This document shows, piece after piece, positions 50,349 to 63,466 of a DNA stretch of 64,000 bases. Position numbers and translations under genes: made by a program. The notes beneath the pieces were generated by a model. It ran no database searches, was not told where the DNA came from, and saw only the letters and a list, made by a program, of their open reading frames with translations. Each line of letters opens with the position of its first letter. The stretch's first letter is position 1. This DNA comes from Lamellibrachia columna (taxonomy: Eukaryota; Annelida; Polychaeta; Sabellida; Siboglinidae), in assembly GCA_963662155.1 (NCBI GenBank), contig OY759263.1, forward strand, positions 17,699,894 through 17,763,893, read 5' to 3'.

Positions 50349-51738
50349 CAGTACAAAGCTAGAATACTCACAATAGCCACAGTTCACAGCTAGAAGACAT
50401 AATCAATGTAACCACAGTACAGGGCTAGAATACATTTTCACTGGACCCAGAGTAAACAGCTACAGTATATAGTCACTGTACCCACAGTGCATAACTAGAA
50501 TACATAGTTACTGTACCCACAGTACACGTATGAAGTCACTGTATCCCCAGTACACATCTAGAATACATAGTCACTGTATCCAGAGTACACAGCTAAATTA
50601 CATAGTCACTGTACCCACAGTACTCAGCTAGAGTACATAGTCACTGTACCCACATTACACAACTATAATACTTAGTGACTGTACACAGAGTACACAGCTA
50701 TAATACATATTCACTGTACCCAAAGTACACAGCTAGAATACATAGTCACTGTACACACAGTACACAGCTAGCATACATAAACATTGTACCCACAGTACAC
50801 AGCTAGAATATATATAGTCACTATACCCAGAGTACACAACTAGAATACATATTCACTGTACCCACAGTAAACAACTACAATACATAATAATAATCACTGT
50901 ACCCACATTAACCCACTACAATTCATAGTCACTGTACTCACATTACTCAGCTAGCATACATAATCACTGTACCCACAGTGCACACCTAGTATACAATGTT
51001 ACTGTACCCACAGTACACAGTTAGAATAAATAGTAACTGTCCACAGTTACTATTTATTCTAACTGTGTACTGTGGGTACAGTAACATTGTATACTAGGTG
51101 TGCACTGTGGGTACAGTGATTATGTATGCTAGCTGAGTAATGTGAGTACAGTGACTATGAATTGTAGTGGGTTAATGTGGGTACAGTGATTATTATTATG
51201 TATTGTAGTTGTTTACTGTGGGTACAGTGAATATGTATTCTAGTTGTGTACTCTGGGTATAGTGACTATATATATTCTAGCTGTGTACTGTGGGTACAAT
51301 GTTTATGTATGCTAGCTGTGTACTGTGTGTACAGTGACTATGTATTCTAGCTGTGTACTTTGGGTACAGTGAATATGTATTATAGCTGTGTACTCTGTGT
51401 ACAGTCACTAAGTATTATAGTTGTGTAATGTGGGTACAGTGACTATGTACTCTAGCTGAGTACTGTGGGTACAGTGACTATGTAATTTAGCTGTGTACTC
51501 TGGATACAGTGACTATGTATTCTAGATGTGTACTGGGGATACAGTGACTTCATACGTGTACTGTGGGTACAGTAACTATGTATTCTAGTTATGCACTGTG
51601 GGTACAGTGACTATATACTGTAGCTGTTTACTCTGGGTCCAGTGACAATGTATTCTAGCCCTGTACTGTGGTTACATTGATTATGTCTTCTAGCTGTGAA
51701 CTGTGGCTATTGTGAGTATTCTAGCTTTGTACTGTGTG

Positions 51739-51802
<64 letters not shown>

Positions 51803-52802
51803 TGTGTGTGTACAGTGAATATACATTCTAGCTGTGTACTGTGGGTTGAGTGACTATGTATTTTAGTTGTGTACTGTGGATACAGTGACTACGAATTGTA
51901 GCTGTATACTGTGGGTACAGTGACTATGCATTATTGCTGTGTATTGTGGGTACAATGACTATGTTTTCTAGTTGTGTACTTTGTGTACAGTAAATATGTA
52001 TTCTAACCGCATACTGTGGGTACAGTGAATATGTATTATAGCTGTGTACTCTGTGTACAGTGACTAAGTATTATAGCTGTGTAATGTGGGTACAGTGACT
52101 ATGTACTCTAGCTGTGTACTGTGGGTACAGTGACTATGTAATTTAGCTGTGTACTCTGGATACAGTGACTATGTATTCTAGATGTGTACTGGGGATACAG
52201 TGACTTTATACTGTAGCTGTATACTCGGGGTCCAGTGACAATGCAATCTAGCCGTGTACTGTGGTTACATTGATTATGTATTCTAGCTGGGAACTGTGGC
52301 TATTGTGATTATGTCATCTAGCTGACTACTGTGGGTGCAGTGACTAAGTATTCTAGCTTTGTACTGTGTGTACAGTGAATATACATTCTAGCTGTATACT
52401 GTGGGTGGAGTGACTATGTATTTTAGTTGTGTACTGTGGATACAGTGACTACGAATTGTAGCTGTATACTGTGGGTACAGTGACTATGCATTCTTGCTGT
52501 GTATTGTGGGTACAATGACTATGTTTTCTAGTTGTGTACTTTGTGTACAGTAAATATGTATTCTAACTGCATACTGTGGGTACAGTGGCTATGTATTCTA
52601 GTTGTGTACTCTGGGTATAGTGACTATGTATTCTAGCTCTGTACTGTGGATACATTGACTACGAATTGTAGCTGAGTACTATGTACTGTTGGTATAGTGA
52701 CTATGAATTATAGCTGTGTATTGTTGGTGCAGTGAATATATATTCTATCAGTGTACTGTAGATACAGTCGCTATGTACTGTAGCTGTGTACTGTGCATAC
52801 AG

Positions 52803-52855
<53 letters not shown>

Positions 52856-53605
52856 GCTGTGTTCTGTGGGTACAGTGACTATGTATTCTAGCTGTGCACT
52901 GTGGGTACAGTGTCTATGTATGCTAGCTATGTCTTCTAGCCGTGTACAGTGGGTACAGTGACTATGCATTCTAGCTGTGTTTTGTGGGTACAGTGTCTAT
53001 GTATTCTAGTTGTGTACTCTGGGTACAGCAACTACATATTCTAGCTGTGTATTGTGGGTACAGTGACTTTATATTGTAGCTGTACACTGTGGGTAAAGTG
53101 ACTGTGTATTCTAGCCGTGTACTGTGGGTATAGTGACAACGAATTCTAGCTGTGTTATATGGGTACAGTGACTATGTATTCTAGTTGTGTACTCTGGGTA
53201 CAGTACATATGTATTCTAGATGTGTACTGTGGGTACAGTAACTATGTATTCTAGTTGTGTACTGTGGGCATAGTGACTACATATTCTAACTATGTACTGT
53301 GGGTACAGTGATTATGTAATCTAGCTGTGTACTATGGATACAGTGACTATGAAATGTAGCTGTGTCTTGTGCACTCTGGGTATAGTAACTATGTATTATA
53401 GCTGTGTACTCTGGATACAGTGACTATGTATTCTAGCGGTGTACTGAGGGTAAAGTGTATATGTACTGTAGCTGTGTACAGAGGTACAGTACCTATGCAT
53501 TCTAGCTGTGTACTGTGTGTTCAGTGAAAAGGTACTGTAGCTGTGGGTTCAGTGACTATGTACTTTAGCTGTGTACTCTGGATACAGTGACTATGTTTGC
53601 TAGCT

Positions 53606-53766
53606 GCTCATTAACTCTATGATCGGTTTCTATAGCCCTCCTCTGGCTGTGGTGCTCATTCTTATCACCACCCTTGGCCGCGCACCTGATGCTGGTATTG
53701 TGCTCTGGGTGTACTTTGGCCACAGGTCTTGTGATCGGCTCACGTTACGTCTGGCCATCGTTTCGC
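53606..53766. other. Non-satellite island in the array (B, right)
   Basis: Mirror of 48298-48460, nearly identical. Confidence 0.7.
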
Positions 53767-55551
53767 TGTGGGTACAGCAACTATATATATTCTAGCTGTG
53801 TATTGTGGGTACAGTGACTATGCGTTCTACTTGTGTACTGTGCGCACAGTGATTATGTATTCTAGCTGTGTAATGTTGGGCACATTTACTATATATTCTA
53901 GGTGTGTACTGTGGATGAAGTCAATATGACTTTTAGCTGTGTACTGTTTACTGTACTGTAGCTGAGTACTCTGGGTACAGCAACTACATATTCTAGCTGT
54001 GTATTGTGGGTACAGTGACTTTATATTGTAGCTGTACACTGTGGGTAAAGTGACTGTGTATTCTAGCCGTGTACTGTGGGTATAGTGACAACGAATTCTA
54101 GCTGTGTTATATGGGTACAGTGACTATGTATTCTAGTTGTGTACTCTGGGTACAGTACATATGTATTCTAGATGTGTACTGTGGGTACAGTAACTATGTA
54201 ATTTAGCTGTGTACTCTGAATATATTGACTATGTATTCTAGCTGTGTACTGTGGGTACAGTGAATATGTATTCTAGCTGTGTACTGTGGGACAGTGAATA
54301 TGTATTCTAGCTGTGTACTGTGGGACAGTGACTATGTATTCTAGCTCTGTACTGTGGGTACAGTGAATATGTATTCTATTTGTGTACCGTGGGTATAGTG
54401 ACTACGTATTCTAGCTGTGTGCTGTGGGTACAGTGACTATGTATTATAGTTGAGTAATGTGGGTACAGTTACTATGTATTCTAACTGTGTACTTTGGGTA
54501 CAGTAATATTGTATGCTAGGTGTGCACTGTGGGTACAGTGACTATGTATGCTAGCTGAGTAATGTGGGTACAGTGACTATGAATTGTAGTGGTGTACTGT
54601 GGGTACAGTGACTGTTATTATGTATTCTACATGTGTACTGTGGGTACAGTGGCTATGTATTCTAGTTGTTTACTGTGGGTACAGTGAATATGTATTCTAG
54701 CTGTGTACTGTGGGACAGTGAATATGTATTCTAGCTGTGTACTTTGGATACAGTGAATATGTATTATAGCTGTGTACTCTTTGTACAGTGGCTAAGTATT
54801 ATAGCTTTGTACTCTGGATACAGTGACTAGGTATTCTAGCTGTGTAATGTGGGTACAGTGACTATGTACTGTAGCAGTGTACTGTGGGTACAGTGACTAT
54901 GTACTTTAGCTGTGGACTGTGGTTACATTGATTATGTATTCTAGCTGTGAACTGTGGTTATTGTGATTATGTAATCTAGCTGACTACTGTATTCTAGCCG
55001 TGTACTATGGGTACAGTTCTATGTACTCTAGCTGTGTACTCTTCGTACAGTGACTAATTATTCTATTTAACTGTGTACTCTGTGTACAGTGAATATACAT
55101 TCTAGCTGTGTACTGTGGATTGAGTGACTATGCATTTTAGTTGTGTACTGTGGGTACAGTGTCTACGAATTGTAGCTGTATACTGTGGGTACAGTGATTA
55201 TGCATTCTTGCTGTGTATTGTGGGTACAATGACTATGTTTTCTAGTTGTGTACTTTGTGTACAGTAACTATGTATTCTAGCTGCATACTGTGGGTACAGT
55301 GACTATGTATTCTAGTTGTGTACTCTGGGTATAGTGACTATATATTCTAGCTGTGTATTGTGGGTACAGTGACTATGTATTCTAGCTATGTACTGTGGAC
55401 ACAGTGACTACGAATTGTAGCTGAGTACTATGTACTGTGGGTATAGTGACTATGAATTCTAGCTGTGTATTGTTGGTGCAGTGAATATATATTCTATCAG
55501 TGTACTGTAGATACAGTGGCTATGTACTGTAGCTGTGTACTGTACATACAG

Positions 55552-55610
<59 letters not shown>

Positions 55611-55879
55611 CAGCTGTGTTCTGTGGGCACAGTGACTATGTATTCTAGCTGTGCACTGTGGGTACAGTGTCTATGTATTCTATATGTGCACTGTGGGTAA
55701 AGTGACTATGTACTGTAGCTGTGTACTGTGGTTAGAGTAACTGTGTATTCTAGCAGTGTACTCTGGGTACAGTATGAATTTATATTCTATATGTGCACTG
55801 TGGGTAAAGTGACTATGTAATCTAGCTGTGTACTATGGGTACAGTGACTGTGTATTCTAGTTGTGTACTCTGGGTACAG

Positions 55880-55940
<61 letters not shown>

Positions 55941-56207
55941 TCTAGCTGCATACAGTGGGTACAGTGACTACGTATTCTAGTTGTGTACTTTGGGTAAAGT
56001 GACTATGTAATTTCGCTGTGTACTCTGGAAACAGTGACTATGTATTCTAGCTGTGTACTGTGGGTACAGTGTATATGTATTCTAGCTGTGTACTGTGGGA
56101 CAGTGACTATGTATTCTAGCTCTGTAATGTGGGTACAGTGTATATGTATTCTAGCTGTGTACTGTGGGATAGTGACTATGTATTCTAGCTCTGTACTGTG
56201 GGTACAG

Positions 56208-56258
<51 letters not shown>

Positions 56259-56284
56259 TAGTTGTATGAAACTAAAGTCCCGTT

Positions 56285-56293
56285 CTTTTTATA
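56285..56293 (-). promoter_or_regulatory. TATA-type promoter, inner copy (B, right)
   Basis: Complement of TATAAAAAG, pointing into the array. Confidence 0.45.
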
Positions 56294-56329
56294 GCTAGGT
56301 GAACGAACAAACACACTTCACTACATATG

Positions 56330-56665
56330 TGTGCTGGGTAAATTGTAGGAATTATGGGTAAATTGTAGGAATTATGGGTAAATTGTAGGAATTATGGATA
56401 AACTGTAGCAGTTATGGGTAAAGTGTAAGAGCGCACTATTTAAAAATATTTACATATAACGAAAATATGCGTATGGCAAGAGACTTTAGAGTCATCTGAC
56501 TAACGTTTGTGGACGATATTGTGTCATTATTTTCAAATATTTAATAAAATGTCCTTGTACTCTTATTCAATAGGAGAATTATGGGTAAATTAAAGGAATT
56601 ATGGGTAAACTGTAGGAGGTATGGGTAAAGTGTAAGAGCGCACTATTTAACAATATTGACATATA
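56330..56665 (+). repeat. ~206-bp PRO-containing repeats, inner block (B, right)
   Basis: Mirror of 45412-45745. Confidence 0.8.
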
Positions 56666-56816
56666 TGGGTAAAGTGACTATGTAATTTCTCTGTGTACTC
56701 TGGATACAGCGACTATGTATTCTAGCTGTGTACTGTGGGTACAGTGTATATGTATTCTAGCTGTGTACTGTGGGACAGTGACCATGTATTCTAGCTCTGT
56801 ACTGTGGGTACAGTGA

Positions 56817-57081
<265 letters not shown>

Positions 57082-57283
57082 AAGACAACAGCATGATGGA
57101 ATCACTGCAGGCAGTAAGTAGTGAATGCATCTTTATTATTCATCTTTTAGTAAAGCGCAGTGTCACTGCACACAGTGCGGAAGTCCAGACTGGTTTAATC
57201 CTGGTAATAGTTTGCCTCGCCTGGTCAATCAGAATATAAGGGGTCTGTGAGTAAAACGATCCGTATGAAACTACAGTCCCGTT

Positions 57284-57292
57284 CTTTTTATA
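57284..57292 (-). promoter_or_regulatory. TATA-type promoter, outer copy (B, right)
   Basis: Complement of the block at 44702. Confidence 0.4.
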
Positions 57293-57299
57293 GCTCTGT

Positions 57300-57620
57300 G
57301 AATGGGTAAATTGCAGGAATTATGGGTAAATTGTAGCAATTATGGGTAAACTGTAGGAGTTATGGGTAAAGTGTAAGAGCGCACTATTTTAAAATATTGA
57401 CATAACGAACATATGCGTATGGCAAGAGACTTTAGATTCCTCTGTCTAACGTTTGTGGACGATATTGTGTCATTATTTTCCAATATTTAATAAAATGTCC
57501 TTGTACTCTTATTCAGTTGGAGAATTATGGGTAAATTGAAGGAATTATGGGTAAACTGTAGGAGTTATGGGTAAAATGTAAGAGCGCACTATTTTAAACT
57601 ATTGACATATAACGGAAACT
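57300..57620 (+). repeat. ~206-bp PRO-containing repeats, outer block (B, right)
   Basis: Mirror of 44380-44690. Confidence 0.8.
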
Positions 57621-57866
57621 ATAACCGACGAATCGCAGCTCTTTATACCATTCACCGATAACGTACTGAACCCTGATTGATTAGCTCGCTCATTCATTGA
57701 TACCATACTCAATAACCGCCACGTCAGCGATATGTGGAATTTTCCCTAGGTTTTCATTGAATTTAAAATAAAAAATTAAACGCCACGTCAGCGATATGTG
57801 GGGTTTTCCCAATGTCTATTTTTTAGTAACCACCGCTCGTGCTCCGACTGCGCACCTCCTCCGGTC

Positions 57867-57942
57867 GCTAGGGGCGCTTAGGTTACGCACGACTACGATG
57901 CGACCGCCAGGGGGTGCTCTACTGCGCTCTGATTGGCTGCGC
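57867..57942 (+). promoter_or_regulatory. CTCF-like motifs and CCAAT motif, right end of element B
   Basis: GCTAGGGGCGCTT (57867-57879), GCCAGGGGGTGCT (57906-57918), then CTGATTGGCTGCGC. Confidence 0.4.
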
Positions 57943-58033
57943 GCACTCATTAGCGGTGGGTGATATTAGGGTGTTTTACCTTTGATGTTTTGATGCAGCG
58001 ATAAGTGTGTATCAGAAACTTCCACTAACTACT

Positions 58034-58039
58034 AGCGTC
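58034..58039 (+). repeat. Right 6-bp target-site duplication of element B
   Basis: AGCGTC directly after CCACTAACTACT. Confidence 0.8.
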
Positions 58040-58829
58040 GTAGCCAAGCTGGTGGGGCACCACGTTTTTATCAGTGACAGACGGCCTGTCAATCTGTAGA
58101 GGTCGTTACGGTTCAAATGTGTTACAATCAACCCGCGGGCCGTTCAGTAGAACAGCCGTTCAACAAGGAAAACATAGACGGAACACAAGCTGTTTTCGCT
58201 TATATTGACTGCCTAAATAAGGCTTGTATGTTTCTAGGCGCGAGCAGTTTTCCCGGAGCTTTATAAGTATTAGAGATTAGATGAGACGATTAGTTGGCAT
58301 ATTTGTTGCAATGCGACAACGCGCACCCTGACACTACGTTGGCCCCATTCTATACCAATAGCACATACAAAAGCCACCTCACATGACTGCCGTAGAAATC
58401 TAGTGTGGTTGATTCGAACAATTGAACCAATGCCTCTTCGTTTAGCATTACCATCGGGTATTTAAGTTAAGACATAATGAGTGAGTGTGCGAGCTCGTGC
58501 GTGCTTGCCTGCGTACGTGCATGAATACTTGCGCGCTCGTGTATGTGTGTTTGTGCGTGCGTGCGTTTCCCAACACCAGCGCAGAAAGCAATGGATAAAT
58601 AAGTTATGCCAACGGTTGTAAAGCTATTTTCACACAGAAGAATTTAGCCGTCCTAACTTGAGACAGTTATAGATGTAGGACATATTGAGCCTCTCTGAAC
58701 AGGCTAATACCGCTAACTAAAACAGATAATTTGGCCGGCTAGAGAGACGGTTTAGTAATGCGGCTGTAGCTATATGCACCCAAACACGCGCGCGCGGGTG
58801 AATGCGGACTTTCTATGAAAGAAAAATGA
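58040..58829. other. No recognised gene
   Basis: Contains a purine/pyrimidine-alternating stretch (58490-58570). A ~45-bp segment at 58718-58760 (ctagagagacggttta type) also occurs left of element B at 43697-43740. Confidence 0.4.
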
Positions 58830-59202
58830 AAATTCAAAAGAGGGCACTTAATAAATCTTAACAAATACAACGCATATTCAGAACCATTATTAAACAATTT
58901 CAAAGTATTAAAAATAAAAGACGTCTTACAAGTGCAAGAATTGAAATTTTATTATAAATTTATGCATCATCAACAGTTACCATTTCAACCAAACATTAGC
59001 AATCATGACCACCATATGCATGGTAAAAATGACATCCACCTGAATAGAACAACACACAAATTTGGTAAAAACTGTATATGAATTAACATCCCAATCCTAA
59101 TAAATAGTGTTCCGAATTCAATCAAAACTAAGGTATTAGCCCACAGTGTACAACGATTCACATACTATGTAAAGAATCATTATCTACTGAATTACCTAGA
59201 GC
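58830..59202 (+). mobile_element. LINE C-terminal relic
   Basis: Reads YNAYSEPLLNNFKVLKIKDV, then LQVQELKFYYKFMHHQQLPF, HMHGKNDIHLNRTTHKFGKN, one stop, and INSVPNSIKTKVLAHSVQRF. The H-T-E-P-L-F / L-K-.-.-D-.-.-.-L-Q-.-L-K-F-Y-Y-K pattern is the C-terminal end of a Jockey-group or related LINE ORF2. The remainder is absent. Confidence 0.65.
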
Positions 59203-59589
59203 AATGTAGGTTTTCAAACAGCTGTTATTACCAAAACACTTAATAACTGTATGCTTTCTGTCTTGCTAGTCATATTTCTACCTGGACAATAATCCACTCT
59301 GCTGTCTCCGACGCATTGCTGTCAAACATAGACACTGAAGCACTGAATGAATAACACAACTACCTATAATATTGATCATAAAATAATTTAATAGTTTTAA
59401 ATAATAAATAAGGAGGTGGCTCCTATGATAGCGTTACAATTTGACTGGCCCGTAATAAAGATATCGCAATTTACGAACCCGGGGTTACAAATCAAAACCA
59501 TGAATAAAATAATATTCAAATGTGATACAGACTCTTTATTACATATATGTTATTTGTGCCACATTGTATAACACGCTTACATTTAAACT
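59203..59589. other. AT-rich sequence, probably 3' part of the LINE relic
   Basis: No coding signal. It contains taataaataaggaggtggct, like the 3' region of such LINEs. Confidence 0.3.
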
Positions 59590-59712
59590 CCTAACATTTA
59601 AACACACGCATTTATTACCTGCTTCAGACCTGATTTTAGGACATTTTGTTATTGGTTTTTCTGTACTGGTGGCCTCTTGTCCTGCTTGAGGCACCTTTAA
59701 GTAAGTTGCTGA
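59590..59712 (-). mobile_element. CR1 fragment, antisense piece 1
   Basis: The segment is similar to 60797-60905 in the same orientation (gtggcctcttgtcctg[ct]ttgaggcacct), which encodes the start of CR1 ORF2 on the minus strand. It contributes the false N-terminus of the plus-strand ORF that starts at 59646. Confidence 0.6.
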
Positions 59713-60712
59713 GTTGCTGCAACTCGGTGGTCTTCGTCAAGTCCGGGTGTGAGAAGTCCTCGACTGAATCTCAGGTGTATAGTTTTAGTTTTGAGTGTAG
59801 GGGACGTGCGAAGATGAAGGGTCTAGAGATGGAGATGGAACGGCTGGGGCAGCTCGTTGTAACATTGATGGGAAGGGAAGAGGTGGGCTGTACCAATGGT
59901 TCCGGTGGGAGAGCAGTGGGTGATAAAGTGGGGGACGGCAACGATAGAGATGCTAGGGAAAGCTCACCTCAGCCTGGGAGAAGGCTGAGAGGAGGCAAGG
60001 TGACAGGATGGAAGGAGACAGGACGTAAGGAGACGGATCGGAAGGAGATGGGAGGGAAGGAGACGGGAGCAAAGGAAACGGTAGCGAAGGGTACAGGAGA
60101 AAAGGAGATGGGAGGGAAATTTGACACGCTGATAGGCGAGAGGGAGATGGACAACATACTGCCAGGTGACACGACTGCAGGACAAAACGCGACTGAAGGG
60201 ATCCGACGCAAGAGCTCTTCTAAGGTACTAATAGAGGGGGTAAGGAGGAGAGCGAGGGTATTTATGGGAGACTCGATAGTTAGGAAGACTGACAGAGCAC
60301 TAACAAGGGGACGACGTAGTGGTTTCTTTTTTCAAGGGCAAAAATACAGGCTATCACAAAGAGGTTGGAAACAATCGTGGGTACAATACAATTAGAAAGG
60401 GAAGTAGATTGCGATGAAGCTGTTTGGTGCAACATAATTCAAGAAAATAAATTCAGCATTAACTATTGGATTAGTTTACAGAAGTCCAAACATAAATGAA
60501 GATTAAAATACAAAACGATATAAAGGAAGTGAATAAAGGGGAGTGCATCATAATGGGATATTTTAACCACGGACACATACGATACAAATACATAGAGAGT
60601 ACGGGGAGAGGACTAACATTTATTTTTAATTCAGGATAGCTTCCTTACTCAGCACGTGATAGAACCAACCAGGGGAGAAAATATATTAGATGTAGTTTCG
60701 ACAAAACTAAGT
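59713..60712 (+). mobile_element. CR1 fragment: ORF1 with SGNH-like start, then endonuclease remnant
   Basis: The plus frame to 60395 has a short acidic/basic coil, a 15-bp tandem repeat encoding K-E-T-G-x units (about 60000-60118), then RARVFMGDSIVRKTDRALTR, like the GDS box of the SGNH/esterase ORF1 of CR1 LINEs. It continues with endonuclease remnants in shifted frames: LTIGLVYRSPN, GECIIMG.F.HG, TQHVIEPTRGENILDVV. An internal deletion removes the ORF1 end and the endonuclease start. Confidence 0.7.
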
Positions 60713-61310
60713 CTAATACATTCTCTTATTATGTGATGCTTAATATCTTCTACCAAATTGTTTAATTCGTTGTTTTTATTTACTAGGCTCCTTGCATTTA
60801 AAACCACACATTTATAACAAGTTTCAGAAATGTTTTCCGGACATTTTGATTCTAGTTTGTGTGTACTAGTGGCCTCTTGTCCTGTTTGAGGCACCTCTAA
60901 ATAACCTCCTGCGCTTCTAGTTTAAACAATGTTTGCTACCAACAATATTTTTATGCTTCCCATGCCTCAGTCGACTGCTGCTTATAATTCAACAGCAAAC
61001 ACTGCTGCACCCCTTCCACTAAGTTGAAGCCCTCCCGTCATGTAAATATCAGCCCTCCCAATAAAACTTCCCCACAAATCCACAAATTCAACTTTCTGTT
61101 CCCTACATAGCTGCTGAACTAACGTGTTAATCGTCACCCTCCGGCAATTTCGATATCTCTGTCCCCTACTTCCCATTACAGGTAGAATCCCTGACAGAAT
61201 TATCTGCTCAACCCGTGTCTGCTTAGCTCCTCAAACTAACTACCTGTATTTCCTAACTATGCCAGTTGTCCCTTTCCTGTCTGCGTTGTTAGTTCGTACG
61301 TGTAAATTTA
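60713..61310 (-). mobile_element. CR1 fragment, antisense piece 2: ORF1 end and ORF2 start
   Basis: On the minus strand: LCREQKVEFVDLWGSFIGRA, then YMTGGLQLSGRGAAVFA (the D-G-L-H-L-S-like end of the SGNH ORF1), then SETCYKCVVLNARSLVNKNN (ORF2 endonuclease start). It meets the preceding plus-strand CR1 piece head-on near 60713. Confidence 0.7.
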
Positions 61311-62065
61311 ACAAGATTTAACAAGATTGCCATCCCAAACAACAAGTTCCAGATGGCAAGTGGACAAGGAAGCCATTGGCTTATCGAGAGTCCAACAATT
61401 TTCTCATCTATGTGTAGCCCGCCCTTATCAAATATCTCTCAATTCTATTTTTAAACATATTCACACTACTACTCTTTCAGCTTTCAGAGTTTGCTTGATT
61501 AGCAATTATGTTGTCCATACAAGTCAAACGTTCGTCAGGTAAATCGTGTACATACAATATAAATAGTAAGAGACCGGTGCACGAACACCAGACGAGACAT
61601 TAGCATAACCAGAACATTTTTCAGGTATTTTAACTCGTTGTTTGCGGTTACATAAGAAACTGGTGAACCATTGTAATTAATTAATTTTTATAATAATTTA
61701 GGATGAGGTACCGTATCAAATGCTTTGGAGAAGTCGACTTACACCGTGTCAACGAGCCGTTGTGAGTATACAGCCTTAACCCACAAACTACTGCAGTTCA
61801 GTAGCTGCAGCTCTGTGGATCACCCTTTGACAAAACCGTACATTATATTGGTCATACAGCCAATACTATTTCAAACAAACGGCACCTAGCTGGTAGTATA
61901 TTAATAGGGCGGTAATTACATGCCTGCGATGCATCTCCTTTCTTAAAAACAGGGGTGATGCCTGCCGATGTCAAGAGCGAAGGACATATACCGCTTTCGA
62001 GTGATATTTTGAAAATGATATACAGTGGAGAACACAGCACATACGAAAGACATTAAGTTCAGCAG
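61311..62065 (-). mobile_element. CR1 fragment: RT middle and 3' end (interrupted)
   Basis: The 3' end (61311-61400) is the same as the CR1 tail in element A: aacaagattt repeats, then gtggacaaggaagccattgg. Further in, the minus strand gives VDFSKAFDTVPHPKLL and SLESGICPSLLTSAGITPVF, RT motifs with stops and a large deletion of the RT end. The same element resumes at 63467 beyond a nested LINE. Confidence 0.8.
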
Positions 62066-62076
62066 ATGGTATGCCA
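62066..62076 (+). repeat. Left 11-bp target-site duplication of the nested LINE
   Basis: ATGGTATGCCA, repeated exactly at 63456-63466. Confidence 0.85.
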
Positions 62077-63455
62077 GGGATGATACTAGTAAGGACGTGA
62101 AGAGTAGGACGGTGATGGCAGTAGGGAGAGTGGAATCAGCTTGACAAAGAGGCTGCTGAATACATGTATGGGGCAAGGTAAAGTACCAGAGGAGTGGCGA
62201 ACAGGGCTAATTGTCCCAATATGGAAGAGGAAGGGAGATGTACAAGACCAAGGGAAATACCGAGGCATCACACTTCTAGGTCACATCATAAAACTGCTAG
62301 AGAGGATCCTGGATGGGAGGATTCGAAAGAGAATAGAGCATGAATTGGGTGAAGAACAACAGGGATTCAGAAAGGGCAGATGGACGACTGACGGGATGTT
62401 TGTATTAAGACAGGTGGTAGAGAAGAAGTTTGAGATACAAGGGAGATGCGATGGCAGTTTGATTTGTGGACATGGAGAAGGCATATTACACAGTCCAAAG
62501 AGAGATGGTGACGGCAACAGTAAGATGGATGGGAGTGCCAGAAGCACAAGCCAGATTGGTGGAAGTAATGTATGAGAGAACGAAATGTGGTTGGATCGTG
62601 GTGGGTTGTCGTAAGAGTTAACATCGGTTTGAGGCTAGAAAGTGCCCTTATAGCCCTTTACTTTTTTTATCATGGTGATGGAACTAATCAGCAGGGAGAT
62701 CAGTACGAAGGGTGGTCTCAGGAAGATGATGCATGCAGACGATCTAGCCACAATAGCAGGGCAAAGAAGAACTACAGGAAGTGATGGAGGAATGGATGGG
62801 GGTGTTCAACAAGCATGGGCTGAAAATAAGTCTAGAGAAGAATGGTTTCGGAGGATGGGCATTCAGAGGTAGAGGTGCGACGTCGGATAAAAGCGGGAGC
62901 GAATGCTAGGAGAAAGATAGAGGGAGTCATGTTGGACAGAATCATTTCGAAAAAGCTTAAAGGGAGAGTATTGAGATTGTGTGTTACACCGGCATGCCTG
63001 TATGGTCTGGAGGGAGTGACGTTGACAGAACAACAACAACAGAAACTGCAAGTTTGTGAGAACAACTGGGTTCGACGAATAACAAGAACAAAGAGGGTGG
63101 ACAGAAGAAGGATGAACGACCTCATGAAGAGGTTGTGATGCAATGCAGCATAACAGGAAGATTGGTGAGAACCAGGATGAGATGGGCAGGCCACTTGGTA
63201 AGGATGGATGCAGGCAAACTAGCAAAGAGAACAGAGGTGGAAAAACATCAACGACGCATGAAAAGAGGACGGCAACAGCTGATATTGGAGGACTGCGTAA
63301 GGAGGGATGTGAGAAGATCGGGGGAGGATGAAAGATGGAGAGGGGGTCTGCCGATAGAAAACTATGAAAAAAAGAACAGAAAGAGTGGTTCGACAATACT
63401 GTAACTGTATATGATCCTCGCCCCTCAAAGCAAGGAAGTAGGAGGAAGAGCACCC
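62077..63455 (+). mobile_element. RTE-like LINE nested in the CR1, 5'-truncated and decayed
   Basis: Plus-strand pieces in order: GKVPEEWRTGLIVPIWKRKG, YRGITLLGHIIKLLERIL, LGEEQQGFRKGRWTTDGMF, LRKMMHADDLATIAG (RT box with one Asp pair), EVEVRRRIKAGANARRKIEG, VCENNWVRRITRTKRVDRRR, MRWAGHLVRMDAGKLAKRTE. Frames shift several times, so it is not functional. Exact 11-bp direct repeats border it, and the host CR1 frame (SPDGIP...) continues across when it is removed. Confidence 0.85.
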
Positions 63456-63466
63456 ATGGTATGCCA
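63456..63466 (+). repeat. Right 11-bp target-site duplication of the nested LINE
   Basis: ATGGTATGCCA, matching 62066-62076. Confidence 0.85.
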
